A DNA stretch of 64,000 nucleotides from an uncultured Clostridia bacterium (GTDB lineage Bacteria > Bacillota > Clostridia > Peptostreptococcales > Anaerovoracaceae), in NCBI GenBank assembly GCA_945928865.1, contig CAMENZ010000001.1, forward strand, positions 62,001 to 126,000, given 5' to 3'. This document shows positions 50,645-60,351 of the stretch, one piece after another. Position 1 is the first letter of the stretch; every line of letters begins with the position of its first letter. The position numbers and the translations under genes are program-made. A model generated the notes under the pieces. The model searched no databases, was not told where the DNA came from, and was given only the letters and a program-made list of their open reading frames with translations.

Positions 50645-52417
50645 TTGAAAGAAAAGAAAAAGAAGACACCCGTATTAAAAAGATTGCTGCCTTATGCCGG
50701 TAATAAAGGATTTATGCTTTATGTAGCCATGATTTTGTCGGCGGCTTCGGGGATTATGTTATTAATGCCTATGGTTTATATTCATAGAATCATAAGTCAT
50801 ATTATTATGAACAATGAAATACATATAGAAACTGTAAAGCATAACGCGATGTACGGAGCAGGATTTGCCGTATGTGGTTTAGTGTTATACTTAGGAGCTT
50901 TGTTATGTTCGCACATGTTTGCATTTGAGATAGAAGATAATATTATCAAAATCAATGTAGAAAAAATGATGAATAAGCCTTTAGGATATTTTGCTAATAA
51001 AGAGAGTGGTAAGATAAGAAATATTATAGTAAGCGGTGCGGCGGAAACCCATTCTTTTTTAGCTCATCAGCTTCCGGATATGGCTATGACTATGGTTACA
51101 CCTATCGTGATTTTAGTTTTCTTTTTTGCTTTTGACTGGAAGTTAGGTTTGGTAAGTTTACTGCCGCTACTTGTAGGAATGGCGCTTATGAGTACAATGA
51201 TGACAAAGCAGATGAAGAAACTTAAAGATGAATATTTTGATGGATTATCCACCTTATCTGCTGAAACTGTAGAATATGTGAGGGGGATTCCTGTGGTTAA
51301 AACCTTTGCACAGAGTATAGAAAGTTTTGATAAGTTATATTCTCTCATAAAAAAAGTGACCGGTGTATGTCTTGATATGACACTGGCTTATAAAAATAAG
51401 ATGTCCTTATATGAAGCTGTAGTAACTTCTACTGCTTTTTTCCTAGTACCTGTGGGAATTTTATTTATATTACATGGTGCTGACATTAGGTTAGTTTTAG
51501 GTAACTCTATAATCTATTTTCTAATAGGTCCGGCCTTTGGAACTTTTATTATGAGATCAGCTGTTATCGCTCAATATATGTATTTTGCTGAAACTGCTCT
51601 AAATAAGATTGATGATTTATTAGATTATAAAGACATGGAATATGGCAAAAAAGCAAGTGATGAAATTGGTTTAGAATTTAAAAATGTATCCTTTTCTTAT
51701 GGTGAAGAAAAAGTGTTGGATAATATTTCTTTTAGTGTAAACAAGGGAGAAACTGTAGCTTTGGTAGGCGCTTCCGGTGGAGGCAAAACGACTATAGCTA
51801 GGCTTGCTGCCCGGTTCTATGATCCGGATGAAGGAGAAGTTTTGATTGGCGGAGTTAATATTAAGGAATTTGGAAAAGAAACCTTGATGAACAAAATATC
51901 TTTCGTATTTCAGAATGCTAAATTGTTTAAAATGAGCCTTAAGGAAAATCTTTTAATAGGAAAGGCGGATGCTACAGATGAAGAATTAGAAAAGGCTATT
52001 GAAAATTCGGGTTCTAAAGAAATAATTGAAGAATTAAAGGATGGGATAAATACTGTTTATGGAACTAAAGGAACATATTTTTCAGGAGGAGAGGCACAAA
52101 GGCTTTCTATAGCAAGAGCTTTTTTAAAGGATGCACAATTATTGATTTTAGATGAAGCTACCGCTTTTTCAGATCCTGAAAATGAGCATATTATACAGGA
52201 ATCTTTCAAGAGGCTTTCTCATAATAAGACTACTTTGATGATAGCTCACCGACTGTCAACTATAGTTAATGCGGATAAAATTTTAGTAGTTAGTGATGGA
52301 AAGATAGTGGAAGCAGGAGATCATAACAGTTTATTGAATAAAAATGGCGTTTATAAAAATCTTTGGGATGAATATCAGAGGTCTGTGAATTGGAGAATAG
52401 GAGGTAAAAATGAATAA
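50645..52417 (+). CDS. ABC exporter-type half transporter (siderophore-linked, IrtA/YbtP-like)
   Basis: 590 residues. Six membrane helices (about 20-310) are fused to a nucleotide-binding domain. Walker A is GASGGGKTT, the signature FSGGEAQRLSIARA, Walker B LLILDEATAFSD and the switch His in IAHRLST. The start is TTG, 9 nt after AGGAG. It overlaps the second half transporter by 8 bp, so they form a heterodimer. Its partners, an AraC regulator and a metal repressor, suggest handling of an iron chelate. Direction (import or export) is not settled by sequence. Confidence 0.88.
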   Translation: MKEKKKKTPVLKRLLPYAGNKGFMLYVAMILSAASGIMLLMPMVYIHRIISHIIMNNEIHIETVKHNAMYGAGFAVCGLVLYLGALLCSHMFAFEIEDNIIKINVEKMMNKPLGYFANKESGKIRNIIVSGAAETHSFLAHQLPDMAMTMVTPIVILVFFFAFDWKLGLVSLLPLLVGMALMSTMMTKQMKKLKDEYFDGLSTLSAETVEYVRGIPVVKTFAQSIESFDKLYSLIKKVTGVCLDMTLAYKNKMSLYEAVVTSTAFFLVPVGILFILHGADIRLVLGNSIIYFLIGPAFGTFIMRSAVIAQYMYFAETALNKIDDLLDYKDMEYGKKASDEIGLEFKNVSFSYGEEKVLDNISFSVNKGETVALVGASGGGKTTIARLAARFYDPDEGEVLIGGVNIKEFGKETLMNKISFVFQNAKLFKMSLKENLLIGKADATDEELEKAIENSGSKEIIEELKDGINTVYGTKGTYFSGGEAQRLSIARAFLKDAQLLILDEATAFSDPENEHIIQESFKRLSHNKTTLMIAHRLSTIVNADKILVVSDGKIVEAGDHNSLLNKNGVYKNLWDEYQRSVNWRIGGKNE

Positions 52418-54134
52418 GTACTTTATGAAAAAATATGCTATGTCAGAAAAGGGGGCACACAATCTGTCTAAGGCCATATTTTCCAGAACTATATTGAATT
52501 TTACAAAACTATTTCCACCGACTATTGCATTTATGTTTTTGTTTCAATATCTTGGAGGCGTTTCAGGTATAAAGGGCATGGAAGAATTAAGCCTTATAAA
52601 TTATATAGTGATTATAGGGATAATGGTTTTGGTCATGTTTATAGTGGCGAGATGGGACTACACTAGACTATATACAAATGTTTATATGGAAAGTTCAAAC
52701 ATAAGAGTGGAGTTGGCAAATAGATTAAAACAACTACCACTATCATATTTTGGCAAGAGAGATTTGACAGATATTGCTTCAACTATGATGAATGACATCA
52801 GTCTTTATGAAGAAATCTTTTCACATTCGGTTCCTCATATATATGCTACAGCTATTTCTACTGCTGTAATCTCAGTTATGATATTGGCTTATAATTTTAA
52901 GTTAGCTTTGGCTACTCTTTGGGTAATACCTATTTCTCTTTTTATTTCTTTAATTGCGAAGAAACAACAGAAAAAGGTGGGAGAAGCATGGGTCGTTAAA
53001 AGTAGGGAAGTATTTGATGATTTACAGGAGAGCATTGAGCAGATTGAAGAAATAAAATCTTATAATTTAGAGAAAAAGTCTTTAGATAGATTTTATAAGA
53101 AGTTAGCGGCTGCAACTAAAAAGAAAATGAATATAGAACTGGTTTCAGGCATTACCACAGGCTTTGCTACTATTTTATTAAAGGTGGGTATTGTGTCTGT
53201 AGCAGTCATTGGTGCTAATATGCTGATTGCCGGAGAAATCAATATACTGGTTTACATAGTATTTCTGATGATGTCTGTAAGTATTTATCTTCCTATTGAA
53301 GGAATAATCAGCTTTATGGCTATGATTTCCATGTTGGATGCAGTAGTTTCAAGAATGAAAGAAATTAAAACTATGAAAATTCAAGAAGGAAAAAAGGAAA
53401 TGAAGCTAAAAAATTATGATATAGAATTTCATAATGTTCATTTTGGTTATGATGATTATTCTGTAATAAATGGAGTGAGCTTCATTGCTAAACAAGGTGA
53501 AGTTACTGCTTTAATCGGTGAGTCCGGAAGTGGTAAAAGTACCTTAGCAAAGTTGGCTGCTAGATTTTGGGATATAGACAAAGGTAAAATCCTACTTGGA
53601 GGAGAGGATATAAGTTTAGTGGATCCGGAAACCCTTTTGAAAAACTTTTCTATTGTATTTCAGGATGTTATTTTGTTTAATGCAAGCATTAAGGATAATA
53701 TTAAAATCGGAAAGAAGAATGCTACAGAGGAGGAAATTAACAGAGCGATAAAAGCTTCCAGATGTGATGAACTCATAGAGAGAATGCCAGAGGGCATAGA
53801 CACCATTATAGGAGAAAACGGAGAGCGACTTTCAGGTGGAGAACGCCAAAGGATTTCCATTGCCAGAGCCTTATTAAAGGATGCCCCTATAATTTTAATG
53901 GACGAAGCAACTGCATCTTTAGATGTGAAAAATGAAAGCTTGATACAGGAAGGCTTATCGGAGTTAATAAAGGATAAGACTGTAATAGTTATAGCTCATA
54001 GAATGAGAACCATAAGAAATGCAGATAAGATAGTGCTTTTAAAAGATGGTAGAATAGAAGATTTTGGCACGGACGAAGAACTGCTAAAACGCTCAACTAC
54101 TTATCAAAAAATGCTTGAAAAATCTCTTAAATAA
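52410..54134 (+). CDS. ABC exporter-type half transporter (siderophore-linked, IrtB/YbtQ-like)
   Basis: 574 residues with the same layout as its partner: membrane domain to about 310, Walker A GESGSGKST, signature LSGGERQRISIARALL, Walker B ILMDEATASLD and IAHRMRT. In the first half the segment after Walker B reads FSDPEN. Here it reads LDVKNE, the canonical D-loop form, so the two ATP sites may differ. The ATG overlaps the upstream gene by 8 bp after GGAGG. A terminator follows. Confidence 0.88.
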   Translation: MNKYFMKKYAMSEKGAHNLSKAIFSRTILNFTKLFPPTIAFMFLFQYLGGVSGIKGMEELSLINYIVIIGIMVLVMFIVARWDYTRLYTNVYMESSNIRVELANRLKQLPLSYFGKRDLTDIASTMMNDISLYEEIFSHSVPHIYATAISTAVISVMILAYNFKLALATLWVIPISLFISLIAKKQQKKVGEAWVVKSREVFDDLQESIEQIEEIKSYNLEKKSLDRFYKKLAAATKKKMNIELVSGITTGFATILLKVGIVSVAVIGANMLIAGEINILVYIVFLMMSVSIYLPIEGIISFMAMISMLDAVVSRMKEIKTMKIQEGKKEMKLKNYDIEFHNVHFGYDDYSVINGVSFIAKQGEVTALIGESGSGKSTLAKLAARFWDIDKGKILLGGEDISLVDPETLLKNFSIVFQDVILFNASIKDNIKIGKKNATEEEINRAIKASRCDELIERMPEGIDTIIGENGERLSGGERQRISIARALLKDAPIILMDEATASLDVKNESLIQEGLSELIKDKTVIVIAHRMRTIRNADKIVLLKDGRIEDFGTDEELLKRSTTYQKMLEKSLK

Positions 54135-54145
54135 TTCTATTTAAC

Positions 54146-54190
54146 AAAATCGCCATGTCCATTTAATTCAAGTGGAATGGCGATTTTTAA
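54146..54190. terminator. Terminator between the ABC operon and the M29 gene
   Basis: AAAATCGCCAT (54146-54156) pairs with ATGGCGATTTT (54177-54187), with TCCA/TGGA inside. T runs lie on both sides, so it serves both convergent genes. Confidence 0.85.
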
Positions 54191-54197
54191 TATTAGT

Positions 54198-55307
54198 TTA
54201 TTTTAAGTTGTCAGGGTTTAAACATTCCAACTCAGGAATGACGAATAAACCATCCTTTCTAATTAGAACATCATCGAACCATATTTCTCCGCCACCGTAA
54301 TCTTCTCTTTGAATAAGAACTAAATCCCAGTGGGCTGCAGATTTGTTTCCATTCGGAGCTTCATCATAACAAGCTCCGGGTGTAAGATGGAAGGAACCAC
54401 AGATTTTCTCATCGAAAAGAGTATCTTTCATAGGGTGTAGTACATAAGGATTTACGCCTATGGCAAATTCTCCGAAATATCTTGCTCCTTCATCTACATC
54501 TAAAAGCTGATTGATTCTTTCTGTATTATTTGCAGTTGCCTTTACGATTTTACCATTTTCAACTTCGAAACGAATATTTTCGTAGGTGAATCCTTGAGCC
54601 TGTGAAACTGTATTATATGAAATCACTCCATTTACAGATTCACGAACAGGTGCGGTGAAAACTTCACCATCAGGGATATTGCAATCTCCGGCACATTTAA
54701 TAGCCGGAATTCCCTTTATGGAAAAGCTTAAATCAGTACCAGGAGCTACTAATCTGACTTTATCCGTTCTTTCCATAAGCTCCACTAAGGCATCCATGGC
54801 CTTGGACATTTTATCATAATCTAGGGTACAAACATTGAAATAAAAGTCTTCAAAGTTTTCTAAAGATGTATTTGATAATTGAGCCATAGAAGGTGTAGGG
54901 TATCTTAAAACGACCCACTTTGTGTGATTTACTCTGTAATCTGAAGTTGGAGTCATAGCTTTGTAATATAGGTTTAGTTTTTCGGCAGGAACATCTGCAA
55001 GTTCTGAAGAATTATTTCCACCACGAATGGCAATGAAAGCGTCCATCCCCTTCATTTGAGCTAATTGAGTTTTATTTAAAAATTCAATTTGCTCTTCCTC
55101 ACAGTTTAATAATATTTCTCTCAAAATCTGACTATCCCTATTATTTACATAAGGCTTGGCTCCTAATTCGTAAGCATCTTTTATGAGCTGCCTAACTAAA
55201 GGTTTGCACTCTTCTCCCTCATATTCTATTAAAACCTTTTCCCCATTTTGTAAGCGGCAGGAATAGGTGGTTAAAAGCTTAGAAAGCCTTAAAATTCTTG
55301 AATCCAT
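54198..55307 (-). CDS. M29 family aminopeptidase
   Basis: 369 residues. It belongs to the AmpS/AmpT metal-dependent aminopeptidases (M29). Recognisable parts are TDLSFSIKG, NIPDGEVFTAPVRESVNGVISYN, YFGEFAIGVNP and the C-terminal GNKSAAHWDLVLI, supplying the Glu, His and Asp metal ligands. It removes N-terminal residues from peptides in the cytosol. The start ATG follows a weak site (GGAGGTAATC). Stand-alone unit, convergent with the ABC operon. Confidence 0.88.
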   Translation of the reverse strand: MDSRILRLSKLLTTYSCRLQNGEKVLIEYEGEECKPLVRQLIKDAYELGAKPYVNNRDSQILREILLNCEEEQIEFLNKTQLAQMKGMDAFIAIRGGNNSSELADVPAEKLNLYYKAMTPTSDYRVNHTKWVVLRYPTPSMAQLSNTSLENFEDFYFNVCTLDYDKMSKAMDALVELMERTDKVRLVAPGTDLSFSIKGIPAIKCAGDCNIPDGEVFTAPVRESVNGVISYNTVSQAQGFTYENIRFEVENGKIVKATANNTERINQLLDVDEGARYFGEFAIGVNPYVLHPMKDTLFDEKICGSFHLTPGACYDEAPNGNKSAAHWDLVLIQREDYGGGEIWFDDVLIRKDGLFVIPELECLNPDNLK

Positions 55308-55425
55308 TTGATTACCTCCATGTTTTGAAAATTTTATATTAAAATTTCTAATTTCTTACTTGTAATTATATCTTATCTCTGCCATAATTAAAAGATAATA
55401 TTTTGGAAGGACATACTGACAATAG

Positions 55426-56385
55426 ATGAAAATTGCTTTTATAGTAAATCCTATAGCCGGTAAGGGAAAAGGCAAGGACTTATTTGTAGATAATATTAAG
55501 GATATATGTGATAAGCTGGACATTAAAGCGGAAATATACATTACCGGAGGAATTGGTGATGGAGAAAATTTTGCAAGAAAATTTGTAGAAAATACAGAAG
55601 ATGATGATTTAAGGCTTATTGGCTGTGGTGGTGATGGCACTTTAAATGAGATTTTAAATGGAGTTAAAAGTGCGAAAAATATTGAAGAAAAAAATCAACA
55701 AGTGGCGATAGGTGTTATTCCTATAGGAACGGGAAATGATTTTGTTAGATCCTTCCGTAAGCCGGAGTTATTTCACCATATAGAAGCTCAACTAAGGGGC
55801 ACAGTCATGGAATGTGATGCTATCAAACTTACCGGGGAGATAGATGGAGTTTTTCAGGAAAGATTTTGTGCTAATATGGTTAATATAGGATTTGATTGTA
55901 ATGTGGTTCTCATGGCTAAAAAACTGAAGAGAAAGGGTTTCTTGACAGGGTCTATGGCGTATATTATTTCAGCTCTGTTGATTTTGATAGAAAAACGAGG
56001 AGAAAATCTGAAGATTAAGTTAGATGACAGGGAATTACACAATGGACCATTACTTCTTATGACCATTGCTAACGGTAAGTTTTGTGGTGGAGGTATTAAG
56101 AGCAATCCCTATGCAGAGCTACAAGATGGTAAATTAGATTTGAATTATGTAAATGATGTAAGCAGGTTTACTTGTTTGAGGATTTTACCTAAGTACAAAA
56201 AAGGAACTCATTTAGAGGCAGGTATTGAGCATATTATAATGAATACTAAGGGAAGAGAGCTTCGAGTAGAGCCGAATAGAAAAACTATGGGGCTATGTGT
56301 AGATGGTGAAACCTATATAGCTAAGGCTATGGATTTTCAGGTTGTAGAAAAAGCTTTTAGAATAATCGTGCCGCCAAACCTTTAG
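55426..56385 (+). CDS. Diacylglycerol kinase-like lipid kinase (YegS/BmrU family)
   Basis: 319 residues. The lipid-kinase catalytic domain has VNPIAGKGKGK, GCGGDGTLNEILNG and PIGTGNDFVRSFR. The C-terminal beta domain follows with CGGGIKSNPYAELQDGKLDL. It probably phosphorylates diacylglycerol or a related lipid to phosphatidate. The ribosome binding site is GGAAGG but far (16 nt) from the ATG, so a start within the next codons is possible. nrdR follows after 40 bp. Confidence 0.88.
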   Translation: MKIAFIVNPIAGKGKGKDLFVDNIKDICDKLDIKAEIYITGGIGDGENFARKFVENTEDDDLRLIGCGGDGTLNEILNGVKSAKNIEEKNQQVAIGVIPIGTGNDFVRSFRKPELFHHIEAQLRGTVMECDAIKLTGEIDGVFQERFCANMVNIGFDCNVVLMAKKLKRKGFLTGSMAYIISALLILIEKRGENLKIKLDDRELHNGPLLLMTIANGKFCGGGIKSNPYAELQDGKLDLNYVNDVSRFTCLRILPKYKKGTHLEAGIEHIIMNTKGRELRVEPNRKTMGLCVDGETYIAKAMDFQVVEKAFRIIVPPNL

Positions 56386-56425
56386 ATTTGGGGTAGGCAT
56401 ATTTTGCTGGAATAGGAGGAAGAAA

Positions 56426-56887
56426 ATGAATTGTCCATATTGTAATAATCCGGATACTAAGGTTATAGATTCTAGACCTACGGAAGAGGGTCATGCTATA
56501 AGAAGGCGTAGAGGTTGTGATAAATGTAATAACAGATTTACTACTTATGAGAAGGTTGAGGAAGCCATTTTAACTGTAGTTAAAAGTGGAAACCGTAGAG
56601 AAGAATTTGATAGAAATAAGATTTTGAGAGGCGTAGTTAGAGCTTGTGAAAAGAGACCTGTATCTATGGAGACTATGGAAAAAATGGTTGACAATATAGA
56701 ACGAAATATTGCTAATCTAATGGTTAAGGAAATTGATTCAAAATATATAGGTGAACAGGTGATGGAAGAACTGAAAAAGGTGGATGAGGTGGCATATATA
56801 AGATTTGCTTCTGTCTATAGACAGTTTACAGATGTGGATACCTTTATTCAGGAAATTGAAAAATTAGTAGGCAAGAGAAGAAAATAG
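56426..56887 (+). CDS. nrdR: Transcriptional regulator NrdR
   Basis: 153 residues. The zinc ribbon Cys3, Cys6, Cys31 and Cys34 is followed by an ATP-cone domain (KSGNRREEFDRNKILRGVVRAC). It represses ribonucleotide reductase genes by reading dATP/ATP. The start follows AGGAGGAAGAAA. cmk begins 9 bp later, joining two nucleotide-related genes. Confidence 0.96.
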   Translation: MNCPYCNNPDTKVIDSRPTEEGHAIRRRRGCDKCNNRFTTYEKVEEAILTVVKSGNRREEFDRNKILRGVVRACEKRPVSMETMEKMVDNIERNIANLMVKEIDSKYIGEQVMEELKKVDEVAYIRFASVYRQFTDVDTFIQEIEKLVGKRRK

Positions 56888-56896
56888 GAGTTAAAT

Positions 56897-57553
56897 ATGG
56901 CAGATAGAATTTTTAGAGTTGCTATAGACGGCCCAAGTGGTAGCGGAAAATCTACAATCGCTAAGGCTATTGCTAAAAAATTAAGTATTGATTATATAGA
57001 CACTGGGGCTATGTATAGGGCTGTAGGTCTTAAAATGATAAAAAATAATGTTTCTATGGAGGAGTCTCCTAAACTATTTGCAATCCTTAAGGATACTGAA
57101 ATTGATTTTCAGGCAGGCAATATTATTTTAGATGGGGCTATTGTTAATGAACTCATTAGAACTCAGGAAGTTTCAACGGCTGCTTCAGATTGTTCTGCCT
57201 TAGGAGCTGTCAGAGAAAAGTTGGTGGAACTACAACGCAAGATGGGAGAATCCAAGTCAGTTATTATGGATGGTAGAGATATTGGAACCAATGTACTTAA
57301 GGATGCAGAATATAAATTTTTCTTGACGGCTGACGATGAAGAAAGAGCTAGGAGAAGATTTAAGGAACTTAAGGAAAAGGGCGAAGAAGTTACTTTTGAA
57401 GAGGTTTTAGCGAAACTTAGGGAAAGAGATTATAACGATTCCCATAGAAAACTTAATCCTTTGAGAAAGGCAGAAGATGCCTTAGAAATTGATAGTACAA
57501 ATTTAACCATAGAAGAAGTTGTGAAATTGATTTGTGACAAAATCGAAAAATGA
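56897..57553 (+). CDS. cmk: (d)CMP kinase
   Basis: 218 residues. The P-loop GPSGSGKST (about 13-21) is followed by IDTGAMYRAVGL and MDGRDIGTNVL, then the acceptor and lid motifs FKELKEKGEEV. It phosphorylates CMP and dCMP. A strong terminator follows, so nrdR-cmk form a transcription unit. Confidence 0.96.
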   Translation: MADRIFRVAIDGPSGSGKSTIAKAIAKKLSIDYIDTGAMYRAVGLKMIKNNVSMEESPKLFAILKDTEIDFQAGNIILDGAIVNELIRTQEVSTAASDCSALGAVREKLVELQRKMGESKSVIMDGRDIGTNVLKDAEYKFFLTADDEERARRRFKELKEKGEEVTFEEVLAKLRERDYNDSHRKLNPLRKAEDALEIDSTNLTIEEVVKLICDKIEK

Positions 57554-57580
57554 TAGTAATATACCTTAAAAAAGCTAAAT

Positions 57581-57622
57581 ACAAGTCATCTCTTTTTGTA
57601 GATGGCTTGTTTTTTTTTTTTA
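57581..57622 (+). terminator. Intrinsic terminator after cmk
   Basis: ACAAGTCATCT (57581-57591) pairs with AGATGGCTTGT (57600-57610), one G-T, followed by 12 T. Confidence 0.92.
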
Positions 57623-57763
57623 AAAATGCTATAATCAAAATACTATTTTTCATATAAGATAAAATGGGATTGTTGTGAAAAGAATTAAATATTGTAAAAT
57701 ATTTCAGGTGAAAGAAAAGTTTTTTAAGTGGTTCATTTAAGTTTCCTTAAAAAAGGAGATTTT

Positions 57764-58438
57764 ATGAATATTAAGTCGCTTCCACCAAGTGAAAGACCGG
57801 TGGAGAAAACTATTGAGCAGGGTGTAGAAAGCCTGTCTAATTCAGAAATTTTAGCTGTGATTTTAGGCTCCGGAAGTAGGGCAAAATCTGCCATAGGCTT
57901 GGCTGAGGAGATTTTGGCAAGGGATGAGAATGGAATATGGTCTTTATCTTATGTTACATTAGATGAGCTTTTGGAAATTTCAGGAGTGGGTCCTTTTAAA
58001 GCCGTGAAGATTCTGGCAGCTTTAGAATTAGGGAAAAGGGTAGCTACTGCACCTAGAGAAAAAAACTATATAGGTTCCAGCCAAGATGTGGCTAATCTGT
58101 TTATGGAAAAACTTAGGTATGAAAAACGGGAGTATTTCAAGGTTTTGCTGTTAAATACCAAGGGAGAAATTATCTCTATAGAAACTGTTTCTATAGGAGA
58201 ACTCTCAGGAGCACCTGTTCACCCGAGGGAAGTTTTTGTACAGGCTGTCAAAAAAAGCGCGGCAGGTGTAATCTTCGTTCACAATCACCCCAGTGGAGAC
58301 CCTACTCCCAGTAGTCAAGATATATTGGTGACTAAGGAATTGGTGGAGTGTGGGAAGCTTCTTAAAATAGGAGTTATAGACCATATTATCATTGGAGATG
58401 GTGTATTCATAAGCCTTAGAGAAAAGGGCGAAATTTAG
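57764..58438 (+). CDS. radC: RadC/YsxA-type JAB domain protein
   Basis: 224 residues. An N-terminal helical UPF0758 domain is followed by a JAMM metalloprotease-like domain with HNHPSGDPTPSSQD, the His/Asp metal set, and VIDHIIIGDGVFISLRE. The ATG at 57764 follows AAAAGGAGAT. A longer frame from 57728 lacks a ribosome binding site. The usual position just upstream of mreB is kept. The biochemical role is not settled, despite the DNA-repair name. Confidence 0.94.
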   Translation: MNIKSLPPSERPVEKTIEQGVESLSNSEILAVILGSGSRAKSAIGLAEEILARDENGIWSLSYVTLDELLEISGVGPFKAVKILAALELGKRVATAPREKNYIGSSQDVANLFMEKLRYEKREYFKVLLLNTKGEIISIETVSIGELSGAPVHPREVFVQAVKKSAAGVIFVHNHPSGDPTPSSQDILVTKELVECGKLLKIGVIDHIIIGDGVFISLREKGEI

Positions 58439-58483
58439 TAGATAAAAATTAATTTGAAAATAAGGTTATTTTGGAGGTAAAAA

Positions 58484-59530
58484 ATGTGCAGTTTATTTAG
58501 AGCGAAGGATATGGGAATAGATCTGGGCACAGCGAACACTTTAATTTATGTGAAGGACAGTGGGATTGTTTTGAGCGAACCCTCAGTAATAGCGGTTGAA
58601 AATCGTAGCAATAAAACTTTAGCCGTAGGTCTTAAGGCTAAGGAAATGTTAGGTAAGGCACCTCAGAATATATCTGTAGTTAGACCTCTTCAAGATGGCG
58701 TAATTTCAGATTTTGATAGAACGGCAGAAATGCTTAGAGCTTTCATTGAAAAAACTATTACAAGTAAGAAAATTAGAAATTTTAGAGTGGTAGTCGGTGT
58801 GCCTTCAGGAGTTACAGAAGTAGAAAAGAGAGCGGTTTCTGAAGTTGTAAGACAGTTAGGTGCTTCTGAAGTGTTTATTTTAGAAGAACCGATGGCGGCT
58901 GCTATTGGAGCTAATATGGACGTAGATGGCACTACAGGTTGTATGATTGCAGACATAGGCGGAGGCACTGCTGATATAGCTATTATAGCTTTAGGTGGAA
59001 TAGTATGCTCAACTTCCATAAGACACGCAGGGGACAAAATCAACGAAGCCATTATTCAATATATGAGAAAGAGACATGCTCTTTTAATCGGTGATCGTAC
59101 AGCAGAACAGTTAAAGATAAACATTGGCTGTGCTTGTATGGACGAAGATGAAAATGGCAATGAAATTATTAAGACTATGAATGCTAGGGGTAGAGATATT
59201 ATTCATGGACTTCCTAAGACTTTAGAAGTTACCAATAAGGATATGATGATAGCCTTACAAGAATCTATAGATATGATTATTGATGGTATTAAGAGCACTA
59301 TCGAAAAGGCACCGCCTGAAATCGCTGCTGATATAGCAGAAAGAGGTATGGTTCTTTCCGGTGGTGGCGGAATGATATATAATTTAGATAAGTTAATTAC
59401 TCAGAGAACAGGTATGTCTGTAAGTGTTTCAGAGAATGCTTTTGAAGCAGTAGCACTTGGAGCAGGTCAAAGTTTAAGTGATATTGAAAAGCTTAAGGTA
59501 TATGCTGCTAATGGTAGAAAGAGTTATTAA
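58484..59530 (+). CDS. mreB: Rod shape-determining protein MreB
   Basis: 348 residues. It is an actin-like filament that guides wall synthesis along the cell's length. The phosphate 1 and 2 motifs are GIDLGTANTLIYV and ADIGGGTADIAIIAL, and the adenosine motif MVLSGGGGMIYNLD is near the C-terminus. The N-terminal amphipathic start (MCSLFRAK) is typical of membrane-binding MreB. Start after TTGGAGG. mreC follows after 2 bp. Confidence 0.97.
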   Translation: MCSLFRAKDMGIDLGTANTLIYVKDSGIVLSEPSVIAVENRSNKTLAVGLKAKEMLGKAPQNISVVRPLQDGVISDFDRTAEMLRAFIEKTITSKKIRNFRVVVGVPSGVTEVEKRAVSEVVRQLGASEVFILEEPMAAAIGANMDVDGTTGCMIADIGGGTADIAIIALGGIVCSTSIRHAGDKINEAIIQYMRKRHALLIGDRTAEQLKINIGCACMDEDENGNEIIKTMNARGRDIIHGLPKTLEVTNKDMMIALQESIDMIIDGIKSTIEKAPPEIAADIAERGMVLSGGGGMIYNLDKLITQRTGMSVSVSENAFEAVALGAGQSLSDIEKLKVYAANGRKSY

Positions 59531-59532
59531 AA

Positions 59533-60351
59533 ATGCGTTGGATTAAAGAACATAAGCTTTTATCCACCATATTATCTCTATTATTAGTATTGATTATCAT
59601 TTTTGTTATATCTGTAATTAGAGGAGCAGAGGGAAATGGTTTCACAGATATTCTGAAAAGTGGTGAAACTGTTTTAGATAAGGGCTTTACGGGAGTCAAG
59701 GATACTATACATGATAATGTGGTAGGTATATTTTCTTATAGAAAACTTCAAGGGGAAGTTGAGAGATTGACTAAAGAAAATAATGAGCTTAATAAAAAAA
59801 TCACTGAAGCAAAATTAAATAAAGAAGAATTAGAAGAACTGAGAGAGCTTTCAGAAATTCTTAATTTTGATTACACTAAAAAAAAGTTCAGGTATGTTTC
59901 TGCTGATGTTATTTCTATAGATGGTTCAAATTGGACAAATATTTTTACCATTGATAGAGGTGAAAAAGCAGGAATAGAAGTGGGTGATGCTGTAGTAAAT
60001 GGAATGGGCTTAGTGGGAAGAGTGGAAGAAGTAGGTTCTAATTGGGCTAAGGTTATTTCCATAATTGATACAGATTCTAAGATTAGTTTTAAGTTGGCTA
60101 GAGATAGGAAACAGCAAGGTATCGCCATGGGAGATGCCTCCGGAAATATTAGTGGATTTATGATGAACGCAGATTCTACTGTGGCAGAGGGAGATGTGCT
60201 GATAACTTCCGGTTTGGGAACTTATCCTGAAGGGTTGGAAATAGGCAATGTAAAGACTGTTACATATAACAGTAATACTTTACTAAAAGAAATCACCATT
60301 GAAGCTTCTGTTAATTTTAAAGAACTGGATAAGGTAGCGGTATTGAAATGA
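59533..60351 (+). CDS. mreC: Rod shape-determining protein MreC
   Basis: 272 residues. A single membrane helix (about 9-28) is followed by a long coiled coil (about 70-115, EVERLTKENNELNKKITEAK) and two beta domains with IDRGEKAGIEVGDAVVNGMGLVGRV. It couples MreB to the wall machinery. mreD starts 4 bp before its stop. Confidence 0.94.
   Translation: MRWIKEHKLLSTILSLLLVLIIIFVISVIRGAEGNGFTDILKSGETVLDKGFTGVKDTIHDNVVGIFSYRKLQGEVERLTKENNELNKKITEAKLNKEELEELRELSEILNFDYTKKKFRYVSADVISIDGSNWTNIFTIDRGEKAGIEVGDAVVNGMGLVGRVEEVGSNWAKVISIIDTDSKISFKLARDRKQQGIAMGDASGNISGFMMNADSTVAEGDVLITSGLGTYPEGLEIGNVKTVTYNSNTLLKEITIEASVNFKELDKVAVLK

Noticed and set aside
58690..59052. Long minus-strand open frame inside mreB
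   Set aside because: It is a shadow of the real gene, with low-complexity Ser/Ile/Pro composition and no ribosome binding site. The same applies to similar frames inside lepA, the MFS gene, the glycosyltransferase, rlmD and mrdA.
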